64,000 nucleotides of DNA from Ruminiclostridium cellobioparum subsp. termitidis CT1112 (GTDB taxonomy: Bacteria; Bacillota; Clostridia; Acetivibrionales; DSM-1351). The position numbers were made by a program, and so were the translations under genes. Location: the NCBI RefSeq assembly GCF_000350485.1, contig NZ_AORV01000015.1, forward strand, positions 62,001-126,000, given 5' to 3'. Under the pieces are notes generated by a model. It made no database searches. It saw only the letters and a list, made by a program, of their open reading frames with translations, and was not told where the DNA came from. Below, piece after piece: positions 27,374 to 36,988 of the stretch; within the stretch, counting starts at the first letter, position 1, and each line of letters opens with the position of its first letter.

Positions 27374-28998
27374 CGCCTTTTCCCTTCTCTGTATTCCTTT
27401 GGTGTCACTCCTGCACAGCTTTTAAACAATGAATTAAAATATGCAGTATGTTTATACCCCACCTCCTCAACTATTTCATATAATTTCATATTTGTATTCA
27501 ACAAAAGTTTTTTGGCCTTCTCCATACGGACCCGTACTATATATTGAGGAATTGTCTCGCCTGTTTCATGCTGAAAAAGAGAATTCAAATAGTTGGGACT
27601 GAAAAAAACCCTGTCTGCTATGTTCTGAACCGTAAGTTCCTGATCAAGGTACTCCTCAATATACTTCCTTACCTCTTCAACAACTTTTCTGCTTTTTAAA
27701 CTGTTTTTGTCGGCAATCCAGGTTTGAGCCGAAAATAGTATGTTCTTGACCCATTGCTGGATATCCAGAATGGTTTCAAACTCTATCAGTTTTTTCCAAA
27801 CCACACTTCTCTGAGTAAATATCTCCTCAAAATCCAAATTTATTTCAGCCATCACCAGTTGAATGCATATAATTATGCTGTAGGTCAGGTCTTTTACAGA
27901 ATGCTCCGACATGGTGCAGTCTTTACCGGAAAAGTACTTCGCCATAAAGCTCATAACCTGGTTAGGCTGATTTGACAGTAATATCATACGTATATCCGAC
28001 TTCAGCGTGTCCAGATCAATTGCTGCTGCCTCCTCGCCTTCCTTTAATTCATCGATATTAAGCAAATGTCCCTTGCCTACGAAAAATTTATGTCTCATCG
28101 CATTGAGGCATTCCTTGTACTGCAAATGGGTTTCGGTAATTCTGCCGAATGCTTTCCCCAATACCAGCGTCATTTCCGGAAGCCCGGAGCATCTGATCTG
28201 CTCCATTATTTTCCGGGACAATTGTACGGCAGTATTATCTCCGTTGATTAAAAAACCGTATACCGTAACGTTAAAAAGTATAATGAAATGAATAGCATCA
28301 ACCTGGATGACAATAATTTCTTCCATTGAACTTGAATAATTTGAAAAGCACTTTTCCACAATATTTGAGACCTTTATTTCAATCAGCTGCTTTTGTTCCA
28401 TGGATAAGTTACGAAGGACTTCAAGATCATCAATTTCCATGACCAGCACCTGATATATTCCTTTTTTGATAGGAATATTAAAATATTTCATCTGATTCCA
28501 TAAGGCTTCCTCATCATGACTCCCTTCAAGTATAAAGCTTCTGATAAATCTCTCTTTCAGGATCGGAAAACTCTCCTGAAGCCTCTTTTTGATTTCTTCC
28601 TTTTCTTTGGCCAGCTCCGTTTCCTCATTCATTTTTGCTATGAGTGTACCAAAAACATTGGAGATTTCATCATTCTGCAAGGGTTTGGTAATATATGCCG
28701 CAACATCAAGCTTCAATGCCTCCCTTGCATATTCAAATTCACTGTAACAGCTCATGATAACCACCTTGACGCAGGGATTGATTTCTTTAGCTGCTTTGAT
28801 AAATTCCATCCCGGTCATTTTAGGCATTTGAATATCGGTAAGAATAATATCAGGCTTGTATTCCTGCATTTTCTCAATAGCATCAATTGCATTGGAGAAG
28901 GTTTCAGTAACTTTAACAAAAAGCTCATCCCAGTTAACGATGGATAAGGCATCATCCCTGTCATAAAAATTATCATCAACGATTATCATCTTGTACAT
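27370..28998 (-). CDS. YesN-family response regulator with AraC output
   Basis: This is a 542-residue response regulator. The receiver (1-120) shows MIIVDD, the phosphorylated aspartate in ILTDIQMP, and lysine in YITKPL. A long linker of about 300 residues leads to two AraC helix-turn-helix units (VQNIADRVFFSPNYLNSLFQ, IVEEVGYKHTAYFNSLFK). It is the partner of the adjacent kinase and the likely activator of importer C. Palindromic repeat copy 3 lies about 80 bases upstream of its start. Confidence 0.88.
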   Translation of the reverse strand: MYKMIIVDDNFYDRDDALSIVNWDELFVKVTETFSNAIDAIEKMQEYKPDIILTDIQMPKMTGMEFIKAAKEINPCVKVVIMSCYSEFEYAREALKLDVAAYITKPLQNDEISNVFGTLIAKMNEETELAKEKEEIKKRLQESFPILKERFIRSFILEGSHDEEALWNQMKYFNIPIKKGIYQVLVMEIDDLEVLRNLSMEQKQLIEIKVSNIVEKCFSNYSSSMEEIIVIQVDAIHFIILFNVTVYGFLINGDNTAVQLSRKIMEQIRCSGLPEMTLVLGKAFGRITETHLQYKECLNAMRHKFFVGKGHLLNIDELKEGEEAAAIDLDTLKSDIRMILLSNQPNQVMSFMAKYFSGKDCTMSEHSVKDLTYSIIICIQLVMAEINLDFEEIFTQRSVVWKKLIEFETILDIQQWVKNILFSAQTWIADKNSLKSRKVVEEVRKYIEEYLDQELTVQNIADRVFFSPNYLNSLFQHETGETIPQYIVRVRMEKAKKLLLNTNMKLYEIVEEVGYKHTAYFNSLFKSCAGVTPKEYREGKRR

Positions 28999-29075
28999 AT
29001 TCCTGTCAGCTCCCAGTTTTATGGCTAAAGGGAATACCGCAAAACCAAAACAATTGAAATATATGCAAAAATGTC

Positions 29076-29243
29076 ATAGTGCTCCCATAATGACTTTAAT
29101 AAATGGATTGCTGACATAGTACAAGCCTGAAATTTGTATGACTCATCACAAGTATTCCAAAATACTTTGTGTTTCACCTACATTTTCAGGCATATACTAT
29201 TTAATGGAACTGCCCATTTATTGAAGCTGTACTTGAGTACTAT
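29076..29243 (-). repeat. Long palindromic intergenic repeat, copy 3 (short form)
   Basis: This 168-base copy starts with ATAGTGCTCCC and ends with GTACTAT. The outer arm TTAATAAATGGATTGC pairs with GCCCATTTATTGAAGC, and the inner arm has ACAAGTATT/AATACTTTGT. The two central hairpins of copies 1 and 2 are absent and replaced by a four-base loop (CCAA). It lies 56 bases after the importer C binding-protein stop codon and about 80 bases before the response regulator start. Confidence 0.8.
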
Positions 29244-29299
29244 AATCAGTATTCATTTATTACAATTGCTCTATTTTGATACGGTCCCCCGGATTTTTA

Positions 29300-31114
29300 T
29301 TACCTGGCAGATAGTATCTTATATCTCTCTCCGACCTCAGCCATAGCCTTCTTATAATCTCCGGATTTCATGTATTCATCATAAACACTGTTCCAGTTCT
29401 TTTCAAAGGTTTGGTCATCTTTTGAAAGCACTAGTTTTCCATTATTTACCTCCCAACCTTTTGACCAGAAATAATTATTGAATTTGTTGGCTTCCTCCCC
29501 AAACGCATACAGTAAAGATCCATCAGTGGAAATCATATCTGAACCGGCGACCCTCTTGATCTCTTTTATGAAATCATATTGTGACGGATAGGAAAGCTCA
29601 TAGCGGCTGGGATTAACTCCTCCGTTTGCAATAAAACCCCGTACTGCAGAACTTGTATAGAAGGTCTTGGCAGGATCCCAAAGTCCGTAATATCCCGCAT
29701 CTATACCGCTTGCAGTTTTATTGTTCAACTGCTTGGACTTTATAACGTTCCAGAGTTCTTCATCCTTAAATACCTTTTTGCCGTCTTTCATGTCCCAGAC
29801 TCCGCCGTCTTTACCCCACATGATTATATCCTGTGCCTCATCACTGTATAACCAGTCCAGGTACTTTATGAGCTTGTCAACATCCTTGTAGTCTTTTCTG
29901 ATAAGTAATCCCTGTCCTGACCCCGGATACATACCGTCACAATAAGGGGGCAGATCTTCTTTATACCTTGGTGGAGTTATATATCTTACCCTGGTATTAA
30001 GGGTGCTTTCAAGTTTTTTTACAGAGTCAATTTCATTTGGTTCTCCGCCTGTCCAGGTTGCATATTTCCCCAAGGCTATCTTGTCACCCAGCTTTTCTCT
30101 TTGCTTGCCCAGCAAATAGACATCTCTGTCTAATAAACCGTCTCTCAACCAGGTATTCAAGGTTTTATGCATATCCTTTGCAAAGGGTGCTCCGTAAAAG
30201 CCATTTACTTCTCCCTGATACTGTCTGAAGAAGTCAAATCCGAAAGAGGCACCGATTACAAATTGCGGGTCGGTTCCACCGAACGGGATAACCGTTGAAC
30301 CGTCGGATGTTTTCAGGTTCAATGCCTTTATATCTTTCAGAAGCTTTTCAAAGTCGGCTATTGTTTTGATCTCCGGTTCAATTTTCAAATCCTCCGGAGT
30401 TAAACGTACTGATTTATTTTTATCGTTAAATTCCTTTTCAAGTTCATTTACAGGTTTAAACTTATATCCCAGCTTCGCAAGTATGTCCTCTCTGATTGCA
30501 ATATAGTTGGTCGAAGCATGTGCATCGGTATACATATCCTTATTTGCTTCTATTTGTGCAGGATCGGACCAGTCGGGCGTCGGACTTGTGGGCCAGTATA
30601 TATTTTTCTTGGTCTGCTGGGTTTTTATCAGTTCAATAGTCTTTGGAGTCAGGTATTTGCTGATATTGGGTACCTTTGATTTGTCACTTAAAATATCAGT
30701 AAAATCAACAAATTTGTCTGCAAATTTTGCTATAGAATCAACTCCGCCTGCCGGAAACTCAAATACATCGGGCAGTGTGTTGGATGCTACACAAAGGTTC
30801 AGCTTGTCACTCCAGTTTTGGCTTGATTCATAGGAGCGTTCCTTAACATTTATTTTCCACCCTTTTGCTTCAATAAGTGGTGTTACAACATCTTCCTTCG
30901 GCTCCACAAAAGGCTCATACCATTGATTGAACATTGTCAGTTCAAGAGTTTGCATTTCTACAGGCTTGTCACCTGCTGCAGATCCATTTGAAGAATTGAC
31001 GACAGTACTTGCTGTGCTTTCGGCTGCTTCGTTCCCACCGCAGCCGGCTATTATTCCTGCGATAAGGAATACCACCAATAAAACAGACACCATTCTCTTA
31101 ACACTGTTTACCAT
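29300..31114 (-). CDS. Oligosaccharide-binding lipoprotein of importer C
   Basis: The 604-residue substrate-binding lipoprotein has lipobox IIAGC and a Ser/Ala/Gly linker. It is of the longer LplA-like type, distinct from the A and B proteins. ATG 31114 (MVNSVKRM) has AAGGAGG five bases upstream; the longer frame has no such site. It follows its two permeases on the transcript. The palindromic repeat after it may protect the message of this high-demand component. Confidence 0.87.
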   Translation of the reverse strand: MVNSVKRMVSVLLVVFLIAGIIAGCGGNEAAESTASTVVNSSNGSAAGDKPVEMQTLELTMFNQWYEPFVEPKEDVVTPLIEAKGWKINVKERSYESSQNWSDKLNLCVASNTLPDVFEFPAGGVDSIAKFADKFVDFTDILSDKSKVPNISKYLTPKTIELIKTQQTKKNIYWPTSPTPDWSDPAQIEANKDMYTDAHASTNYIAIREDILAKLGYKFKPVNELEKEFNDKNKSVRLTPEDLKIEPEIKTIADFEKLLKDIKALNLKTSDGSTVIPFGGTDPQFVIGASFGFDFFRQYQGEVNGFYGAPFAKDMHKTLNTWLRDGLLDRDVYLLGKQREKLGDKIALGKYATWTGGEPNEIDSVKKLESTLNTRVRYITPPRYKEDLPPYCDGMYPGSGQGLLIRKDYKDVDKLIKYLDWLYSDEAQDIIMWGKDGGVWDMKDGKKVFKDEELWNVIKSKQLNNKTASGIDAGYYGLWDPAKTFYTSSAVRGFIANGGVNPSRYELSYPSQYDFIKEIKRVAGSDMISTDGSLLYAFGEEANKFNNYFWSKGWEVNNGKLVLSKDDQTFEKNWNSVYDEYMKSGDYKKAMAEVGERYKILSAR

Positions 31115-31197
31115 AAAATCCTCCTTATAAAATATATTTATATTAGCAAAATACCGTTTTGACTGATTCCGGCATTTTAACTTCAAATATGCTTTTA

Positions 31198-32094
31198 CTA
31201 GCCCTTGACTCCGCCTATCATGATTCCTTTAACAAAATATTTCTGCAAAAAGGGATATACAAACAGGATGGGGAATACCGTAAAGCACAGTGTAGCCATT
31301 GTGATGGACTGGGTTGTAAACGTGTTTGTGTTGGCGCTGGTGGTACCATACTGGGCATTTCTAAGCAAAGTGGTTGTCTGGGTTCCCTGTATGATTTGCT
31401 GCAGCACTGCCTGAACCGGCTGGAGCTTTGCCGTATTTACATACAGGACGGCATCAAACCAGGAATTCCAATGACCCACTGCCACCAGTAATGCAATGGT
31501 TGCAATAATCGGAGTAGAAACCGGAATGACAATCCTGGTAAATATCTGAAAATCGTTGGCACCATCTATTCTTGCAGATTCTTCGATACTTTCAGGCAAC
31601 TGCTTGAAATAAGTCATCATAACCAGGAAATTGAAGGTGCTGAACATTCCGGGAAAAATGTATACCCAGAAGGAATTCATCAGACCCAGCTTTGTAATCA
31701 GAATATAGCTGGGAAGGAGGCCGCCGCCGAAATACATGGGAATCAGAAAGAAAACCGTCAGAAAGTATCTTCCCTTTAGTCTCTTTTTTGAACATGCATA
31801 AGCTGCCGCACCTGTTATTACAAGGTGGAACATGGTTCCGACAACTGTTCTTGCTACGGATACCAACAGTGATTGAATCAGGAGACTGTTGTTGAATATG
31901 GCCCAGTAATTATTCAAAGTCGGACTGACAGGTAAAATATAAACTGTTCTTCCTATCATAGCTGAGCCTGTACTGAGGGATTTGGCGAAAATATTCAGGA
32001 AAGGATAAATCATTAAGACTGAAAACATAATCATTATAGCAGCCAGGACAGTTTGAAAAATCCACTCACTTCTATGCTTTTTAACCTGTAACAT
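31198..32094 (-). CDS. Carbohydrate ABC permease of importer C (YtcP-like)
   Basis: This is a 298-residue permease with six predicted helices and EAA loop ESARIDGANDFQIFTRIVIP. AGGAGG lies six bases before ATG 32094, which leaves a ten-base gap to the preceding gene; the longer frame to 32160 overlaps that gene and is rejected. It ends in VKGIMIGGVKG, the usual C-terminal signature of this permease group. Confidence 0.88.
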   Translation of the reverse strand: MLQVKKHRSEWIFQTVLAAIMIMFSVLMIYPFLNIFAKSLSTGSAMIGRTVYILPVSPTLNNYWAIFNNSLLIQSLLVSVARTVVGTMFHLVITGAAAYACSKKRLKGRYFLTVFFLIPMYFGGGLLPSYILITKLGLMNSFWVYIFPGMFSTFNFLVMMTYFKQLPESIEESARIDGANDFQIFTRIVIPVSTPIIATIALLVAVGHWNSWFDAVLYVNTAKLQPVQAVLQQIIQGTQTTTLLRNAQYGTTSANTNTFTTQSITMATLCFTVFPILFVYPFLQKYFVKGIMIGGVKG

Positions 32095-32104
32095 ATGTAA
32101 CCTC

Positions 32105-33061
32105 CTAGAATATTCCTGAATCATTGACCTTATTGGCGATCTTGTTTGCAATAAAGACAAAGGTCATGTTAATAACCGACAAAACCAGGCCCACAGAAGA
32201 TGCAAAAGAATAGTTCATCCGCCGTATTCCTTCTCTGAAAATCCATATGTCCAGAACCTCTGAAGCATCTGCATTACCGGGATTACCAAGATTATACGTC
32301 CCATCAAACCCGGGTGACAGACCCGCACCCGACAATAGAGAACCTGCTTGTAAAATAAGGAGTACCGCAACTGTCGGCATAATTCCGGGAATGGTGATAT
32401 GAAGGATTCTTTTCAGCCGGCTTGCCCCGTCAACAATTGCAGCTTCGTATTGCTCCTGGTCTATACTCACAATAGCTGCAAGATAAATTATTGAACCCCA
32501 TCCGATCTCTTTCCAGATGGCAATTAAAACCGAAACAATCCAGAAGAGCTTTGGATCTGCTAAAAAGTCTACGGATGAACCGCCGAATATACCGATTAAT
32601 TTATTCACCGCTCCGGTATTTATGTCCAGGATTTCATACATGATACCGGAAACAACAATCCAGGAAATAAAATGTGGAAGATATGAGGTTGTCTGAATGA
32701 ATTTTTTTAATTTAATACTACTCATTTCATTAATAAACACAGCAAGTATAATAGGTAATGGAAAACCAAGGCAAAAACCTAATGCACTGATGCCCAAAGT
32801 ATTTTTTATAACTCTTGGCAGATCCGTACTTTCAAAGATACTTCTGAAATTGTCCAATCCTACAAATGTACTGTGGAAAAAACCTTTCATAGGATCAAAA
32901 TTTTGAAAGGCCATTATTATACCCGGCATAGGAAAATAATTAAATATCAATACCGTCAGGAACGCAGGTATTACAAATAAATACAGCCATCTGTTTTCCC
33001 ATATATACAGCAGGGACTTCTTACCTTTATTCTTTTTGCTGGCAACCGTCATTTCAGACAC
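32105..33061 (-). CDS. Sugar ABC permease of importer C (LplB-like)
   Basis: The 318-residue permease starts the importer C operon. The EAA loop is YEAAIVDGASRLKRILHI. The start is GTG 33061, with GGAGGG seven bases upstream; an overlapping ATG at 33063 is out of frame. Six membrane helices are expected. No ATPase gene follows. Confidence 0.86.
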   Translation of the reverse strand: MSEMTVASKKNKGKKSLLYIWENRWLYLFVIPAFLTVLIFNYFPMPGIIMAFQNFDPMKGFFHSTFVGLDNFRSIFESTDLPRVIKNTLGISALGFCLGFPLPIILAVFINEMSSIKLKKFIQTTSYLPHFISWIVVSGIMYEILDINTGAVNKLIGIFGGSSVDFLADPKLFWIVSVLIAIWKEIGWGSIIYLAAIVSIDQEQYEAAIVDGASRLKRILHITIPGIMPTVAVLLILQAGSLLSGAGLSPGFDGTYNLGNPGNADASEVLDIWIFREGIRRMNYSFASSVGLVLSVINMTFVFIANKIANKVNDSGIF

Positions 33062-33353
33062 ATAGTGTCCCTCCCTCTAATTGAAAGTTTTGTAAAATGT
33101 TCTGTTTCAATGTGTTGAATAAACTACGCAGTTTAATTCTAACAACTGCAGTTTTTTTTAATATATATCTATTTAACTAAAAGCATCACATTTTAACTGC
33201 ATGCAACGGTTGATCAAAAATGGTTGACAGAACCTTCTAAATTTTCTAAAAATTAAAATCAATACATTACAATTATGTCAATAAAATACAAGACCTCCGG
33301 AAAAGTATGTATTACTGTTTAGTCATATAAATTAATCAGGAGGAGTTAATATT

Positions 33354-35264
33354 ATGGGTAAAAAGTTTCTCTATGTATTGATTGTTGTATTTGTAATGTC
33401 ATTTGCAATAAGCAGCGGTATTCCTGTTTCGGTCAGGGCACAGCCGGCAGCATCGGGCCAATTGCAAATGGTAGGATTAAAGTCCGCAGCTACAAACAAA
33501 TTTGTCTGCGCAGAGAGCGGCGGTACGGTGCCTATGCTGATAAACAGAGACGGAGTTGGCGGTGATTGGGAAAAATTCCAGAAGGAAGACCTTGGTAACG
33601 GACTGTTTTCTTTGAAATCCATGGCAAACAGCAAGTATGTAACTGTCGACACTGCTGCCAAAACCCTTATGCCAAGCAGTACTACCACAGGGGATGCCCA
33701 GAAGTTCACCATGGAGGACAGGGGCAGCGGTAAATACGCAATAAAAGCTGTAATTAACAATATGTACCTGTCCAATGATATTGCAGCCGGCAATCAGCTT
33801 CACGCCGACGCTGTAACAATAGGTCCCAATGAGGAATTTATCTGGTTCAATCTTGATCCTATCCCTTCAGCCACCTCTGATGTAGGCGTTACCATGGGGT
33901 TTACCACCACTACCTTAAACGGGGGTACACCTGAATACGCCGGAAATACCATTTATAATCTGCCATTATACATGTCGTCCTCTGATACTTCTCAATGGTG
34001 GGATAATATAGTTGAAGAAATTGCCTACAGCGGTGCAGATTTTGTGGCGCCCACCATAAGAGGTTATCTGGACTCGGTTCCGGACTACAATAACAACGGC
34101 GATCCGAGAAAACTTGCCGATATGGTTGCAGCAATGAACAGAAGAGGTGTGGCGGATAAATTCAAAATCTCCTTTCTGGATGATACTGCGGCTTCAATGG
34201 CTGATCACAAAAACCGGGACAATGGCGGAGGAGGTTATGATCCCAAATTTGACATCGGGGATACCGGCAATTACAAATATATTTGGGACTACAATATGCG
34301 GGCATTTTTTAATGCAATACCGGACAATATGAGGTACAAAATTGACGGCAGGCCTGCAATATGGGAATGGGGCATCGGTGATTATGCTTTTACCAATTAC
34401 GGTAACGGAAATACCAAAGCCTTGCTGATGTACATAAGAGAAAAATGCCAGGCTGAGTTTGGCTTTAATCCGTACATCATAGTGGATCAGTCATGGGTAA
34501 AATGTGATCCCTCCGTTAACGACCCGTCAGTTATTGACGGTATTCATGGCTGGTTCATCCTGGGACCGGGTTATAGTACCGAAAACTTCAACGGAAACTC
34601 GTTCGGGGCGCTTTGTCCGGCTTTCAGAGTGGTAAACGGAAGTGCCTCCATGTTTCTTGATTCAAATCACGGCAAGACTTTCGATACAAACCTTTCGCTT
34701 ACTGCAGGTAAAAAATGCCTCTCCACCCTGGTTGAGGGCTTCTCTGATTGGGAAGAGAATTGTTCGGTATGGCGCAGCAAAGATACGACATATTACGATT
34801 ATCCCAACCAGCGCATAAACACACTCAGGAAATATACAAAAAATCCTTTCCCAGATGACCTGAAGGTTGAAGCAGAAGCCTGTGACAGTTATAATGATAC
34901 AACCACAGGTAACTCCGGAAACTCATTCAGGGACGGCAATATTGATATACAGCGCACCTCCGATGTCAACGGAGGCTGGAATGTGTACAATACCTCGGCC
35001 GGTGAATGGCTTCAGTGGCAGGAAATTCCCCTGCAGGGGACAGTGACACTGAAAGCGCGTATTTCTACAAATACCCAAAATGCCAGGCTGCGTTTTGTAA
35101 TAGACGGAACAGCAGGTCCTACCATAACACTTCCCGACACCGGCGGTTTACAGAACTGGCAGACTGTCGCTGCAGGCACTTTCACTTTTGAACAGGGAAG
35201 CTACCATACGGTAAAAATTGAATTTATCAGCGGAAATATCGGTCTGAACTACTGGACTAATTAA
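33354..35264 (+). CDS. Secreted DUF5010-like protein with trefoil-like and CBM6-like ends
   Basis: This 636-residue protein has a signal peptide (FLYVLIVVFVMSFAISSG, cleavage near VRAQPAA). Residues about 35-165 resemble a beta-trefoil/fascin-like carbohydrate-binding fold. The central part (about 175-500) resembles DUF5010, a TIM-barrel-like family that I believe has no firmly assigned activity. The last 130 residues look like a CBM6/CBM35-type module (LKVEAEACDSYNDTTTGNSG). No dockerin is present, so it is not part of the cellulosome. AGGAGG lies before ATG 33354. It is divergent from importer C, which could take up its products. Confidence 0.65.
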   Translation: MGKKFLYVLIVVFVMSFAISSGIPVSVRAQPAASGQLQMVGLKSAATNKFVCAESGGTVPMLINRDGVGGDWEKFQKEDLGNGLFSLKSMANSKYVTVDTAAKTLMPSSTTTGDAQKFTMEDRGSGKYAIKAVINNMYLSNDIAAGNQLHADAVTIGPNEEFIWFNLDPIPSATSDVGVTMGFTTTTLNGGTPEYAGNTIYNLPLYMSSSDTSQWWDNIVEEIAYSGADFVAPTIRGYLDSVPDYNNNGDPRKLADMVAAMNRRGVADKFKISFLDDTAASMADHKNRDNGGGGYDPKFDIGDTGNYKYIWDYNMRAFFNAIPDNMRYKIDGRPAIWEWGIGDYAFTNYGNGNTKALLMYIREKCQAEFGFNPYIIVDQSWVKCDPSVNDPSVIDGIHGWFILGPGYSTENFNGNSFGALCPAFRVVNGSASMFLDSNHGKTFDTNLSLTAGKKCLSTLVEGFSDWEENCSVWRSKDTTYYDYPNQRINTLRKYTKNPFPDDLKVEAEACDSYNDTTTGNSGNSFRDGNIDIQRTSDVNGGWNVYNTSAGEWLQWQEIPLQGTVTLKARISTNTQNARLRFVIDGTAGPTITLPDTGGLQNWQTVAAGTFTFEQGSYHTVKIEFISGNIGLNYWTN

Positions 35265-35273
35265 AAGAGTTTT

Positions 35274-35306
35274 ATTACAGGGATGGTTAAACACCATCCC
35301 TGTAAT
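35274..35306. terminator. Bidirectional terminator
   Basis: ATTACAGGGATGG (35274-35286) pairs perfectly with CCATCCCTGTAAT (35294-35306). It separates the convergent DUF5010-like gene and the importer B binding-protein gene. Confidence 0.85.
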
Positions 35307-35334
35307 ATTTCCTATTTATCTTCAAAGCATTTAT

Positions 35335-36915
35335 TTACTTCCTGGCTGCTAAAAATGCCTTGACCTGCTTGTTCAATTCTTCAGCAATCTTATCGGAACC
35401 TGCGTTCTTCAGTTTTGCATTCATCTCATCCACCGCTTTGTCAACATCTCTTTCAACTCCTGCCACCAGTGGTTTGCCTAATTCCGCCAATATCTGGTCC
35501 CTCTTTGCCAGTTCGGTTTTTATGTTTGTATCGTCAAAGCTCAAACCGTCGATTGGTGACTGGATATGGTTGGCAGTACTTGCAAACTCAGCTTCCCTGG
35601 TCCAGAAGCCTTCACTGTACTGTGCCGTAGGTCTCATGAACTGTGGTTTCCACAGAGCCCACTGTCCTCCCCATTCCATATAATTGCTGGTTGCACTTGT
35701 CATACCTGAAGGGAAGTCGGCAGCCTCTCCATTCAAAACATAAGTTTTGTCTTTGATTCCATACATGACCATATCATACAATTCCTGATTGCCGTTTATA
35801 AGTTCAAAGAACATCATGGTTCTTTCAGGATTTTTGGAATTTTTGCTGATTGCCATCAGATTACCCGTAGGAGAACGGTTGTAATATTTCTTCTCGGGAT
35901 ATAATTGTGAACTTTCAATAGCAGCGTTTGTATCTGTAAATGCCGGTTTTGCATAAGCCCACTCATGTGATGTAACCGTGTAAGGAATCATACCTTTGTT
36001 CCAGTACTGTGATGCCTCGGTTTTATCCACCATGGCATCCTTTGATATCAACCCGCTGTCGAACTGTCTCTTTATATGCTGCATGGACTCCTTGAAGAAA
36101 GGTGTCTGTTCTATAGGAACAACAGTAGAATTGGGATCGTTCATATTTATAGTCATTCCGTGGAAGTTCAAATCAAAATATTCATCCCTTACAAAATACG
36201 GAAGAATATTTGATGCAATATTGTTCATATTGGGAATAACCATTTTTAATTCCGGCATGGCCTTATGTAAGGTATCAATGAGTTTGTCCAGATCCTCTAT
36301 CGTTTTGACGGAATCTTTTGGGATATCTGCTATGCCTGCCTTTTTAAGAAGGTCGGTTCTCCACACTATGAACGGATGTTCATTTCCCTTTAAGGTCCAT
36401 GGAACAGCCTTGATGTTTCCGTTAACTGTCACGGCACTTAAGGAACCTGAGCTTTGCAGTTCGCTGTACAATTTGGGAGCATATTTCGGGAAAAGTTCAT
36501 TCAAATCCATATATGCGCCTTTTGTCACCATTTGGTTATAGGCCATCCAGCCGCCGTCATAATTGGCATCCCAGTCATTTCCAGCCACAGACATCACCAT
36601 CAGCTTATTGACATAATCACCGGCAGGTATAAAATTAATCTCAAATTTGGCATTCAATTCTTTCTGAAATTTTTCGCTGATCGCATTCCAAACTTCATCT
36701 GTGGCTGATTTCTTATCATTCATGAAATAGAATTTTAAGGTTACAGGTTCCAGTTCTGAACTCTGTGCCGCTGTTGAAACCGCCGCTCCGGTACTGCTGC
36801 CTGCCTGGGCTGTTGTCCCGGACTCAGTTCCGGCACTGCCGCAGGCTGCAGCAACACATGCTGTCATTACAACTGCAAGCATCATTGCAATGATTTTAAA
36901 ACCTTTCTTTTTCAT
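35335..36915 (-). CDS. Oligosaccharide-binding lipoprotein of importer B
   Basis: This is a 526-residue solute-binding lipoprotein with lipobox VAAAC and a Ser/Thr/Ala linker. It is a close paralogue of the importer A protein: FYFMNDKKSATDEVWNAIS, KGAYMDLNELFPKYAP, WALWKPQFMRPTAQYSEGFW. AAGGAG precedes ATG 36915. The ligand pocket may differ between A and B, since the aligned stretches around the middle of the protein diverge. Confidence 0.87.
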   Translation of the reverse strand: MKKKGFKIIAMMLAVVMTACVAAACGSAGTESGTTAQAGSSTGAAVSTAAQSSELEPVTLKFYFMNDKKSATDEVWNAISEKFQKELNAKFEINFIPAGDYVNKLMVMSVAGNDWDANYDGGWMAYNQMVTKGAYMDLNELFPKYAPKLYSELQSSGSLSAVTVNGNIKAVPWTLKGNEHPFIVWRTDLLKKAGIADIPKDSVKTIEDLDKLIDTLHKAMPELKMVIPNMNNIASNILPYFVRDEYFDLNFHGMTINMNDPNSTVVPIEQTPFFKESMQHIKRQFDSGLISKDAMVDKTEASQYWNKGMIPYTVTSHEWAYAKPAFTDTNAAIESSQLYPEKKYYNRSPTGNLMAISKNSKNPERTMMFFELINGNQELYDMVMYGIKDKTYVLNGEAADFPSGMTSATSNYMEWGGQWALWKPQFMRPTAQYSEGFWTREAEFASTANHIQSPIDGLSFDDTNIKTELAKRDQILAELGKPLVAGVERDVDKAVDEMNAKLKNAGSDKIAEELNKQVKAFLAARK

Positions 36916-36988
36916 AAAATGTCTCCTTTTAAATTATTTATTACCAAACAGCGTCCGGAATGATTTAAATATCCCGCAGCTGAATTAG

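Noticed and set aside
33120-33160. AACTACGCAGTT and AACTGCAGTT palindromes in the importer C/DUF5010 gap as operators
   Set aside because: They are short and AT-flanked, and I could not link them to a promoter or see them repeated at another sugar promoter.
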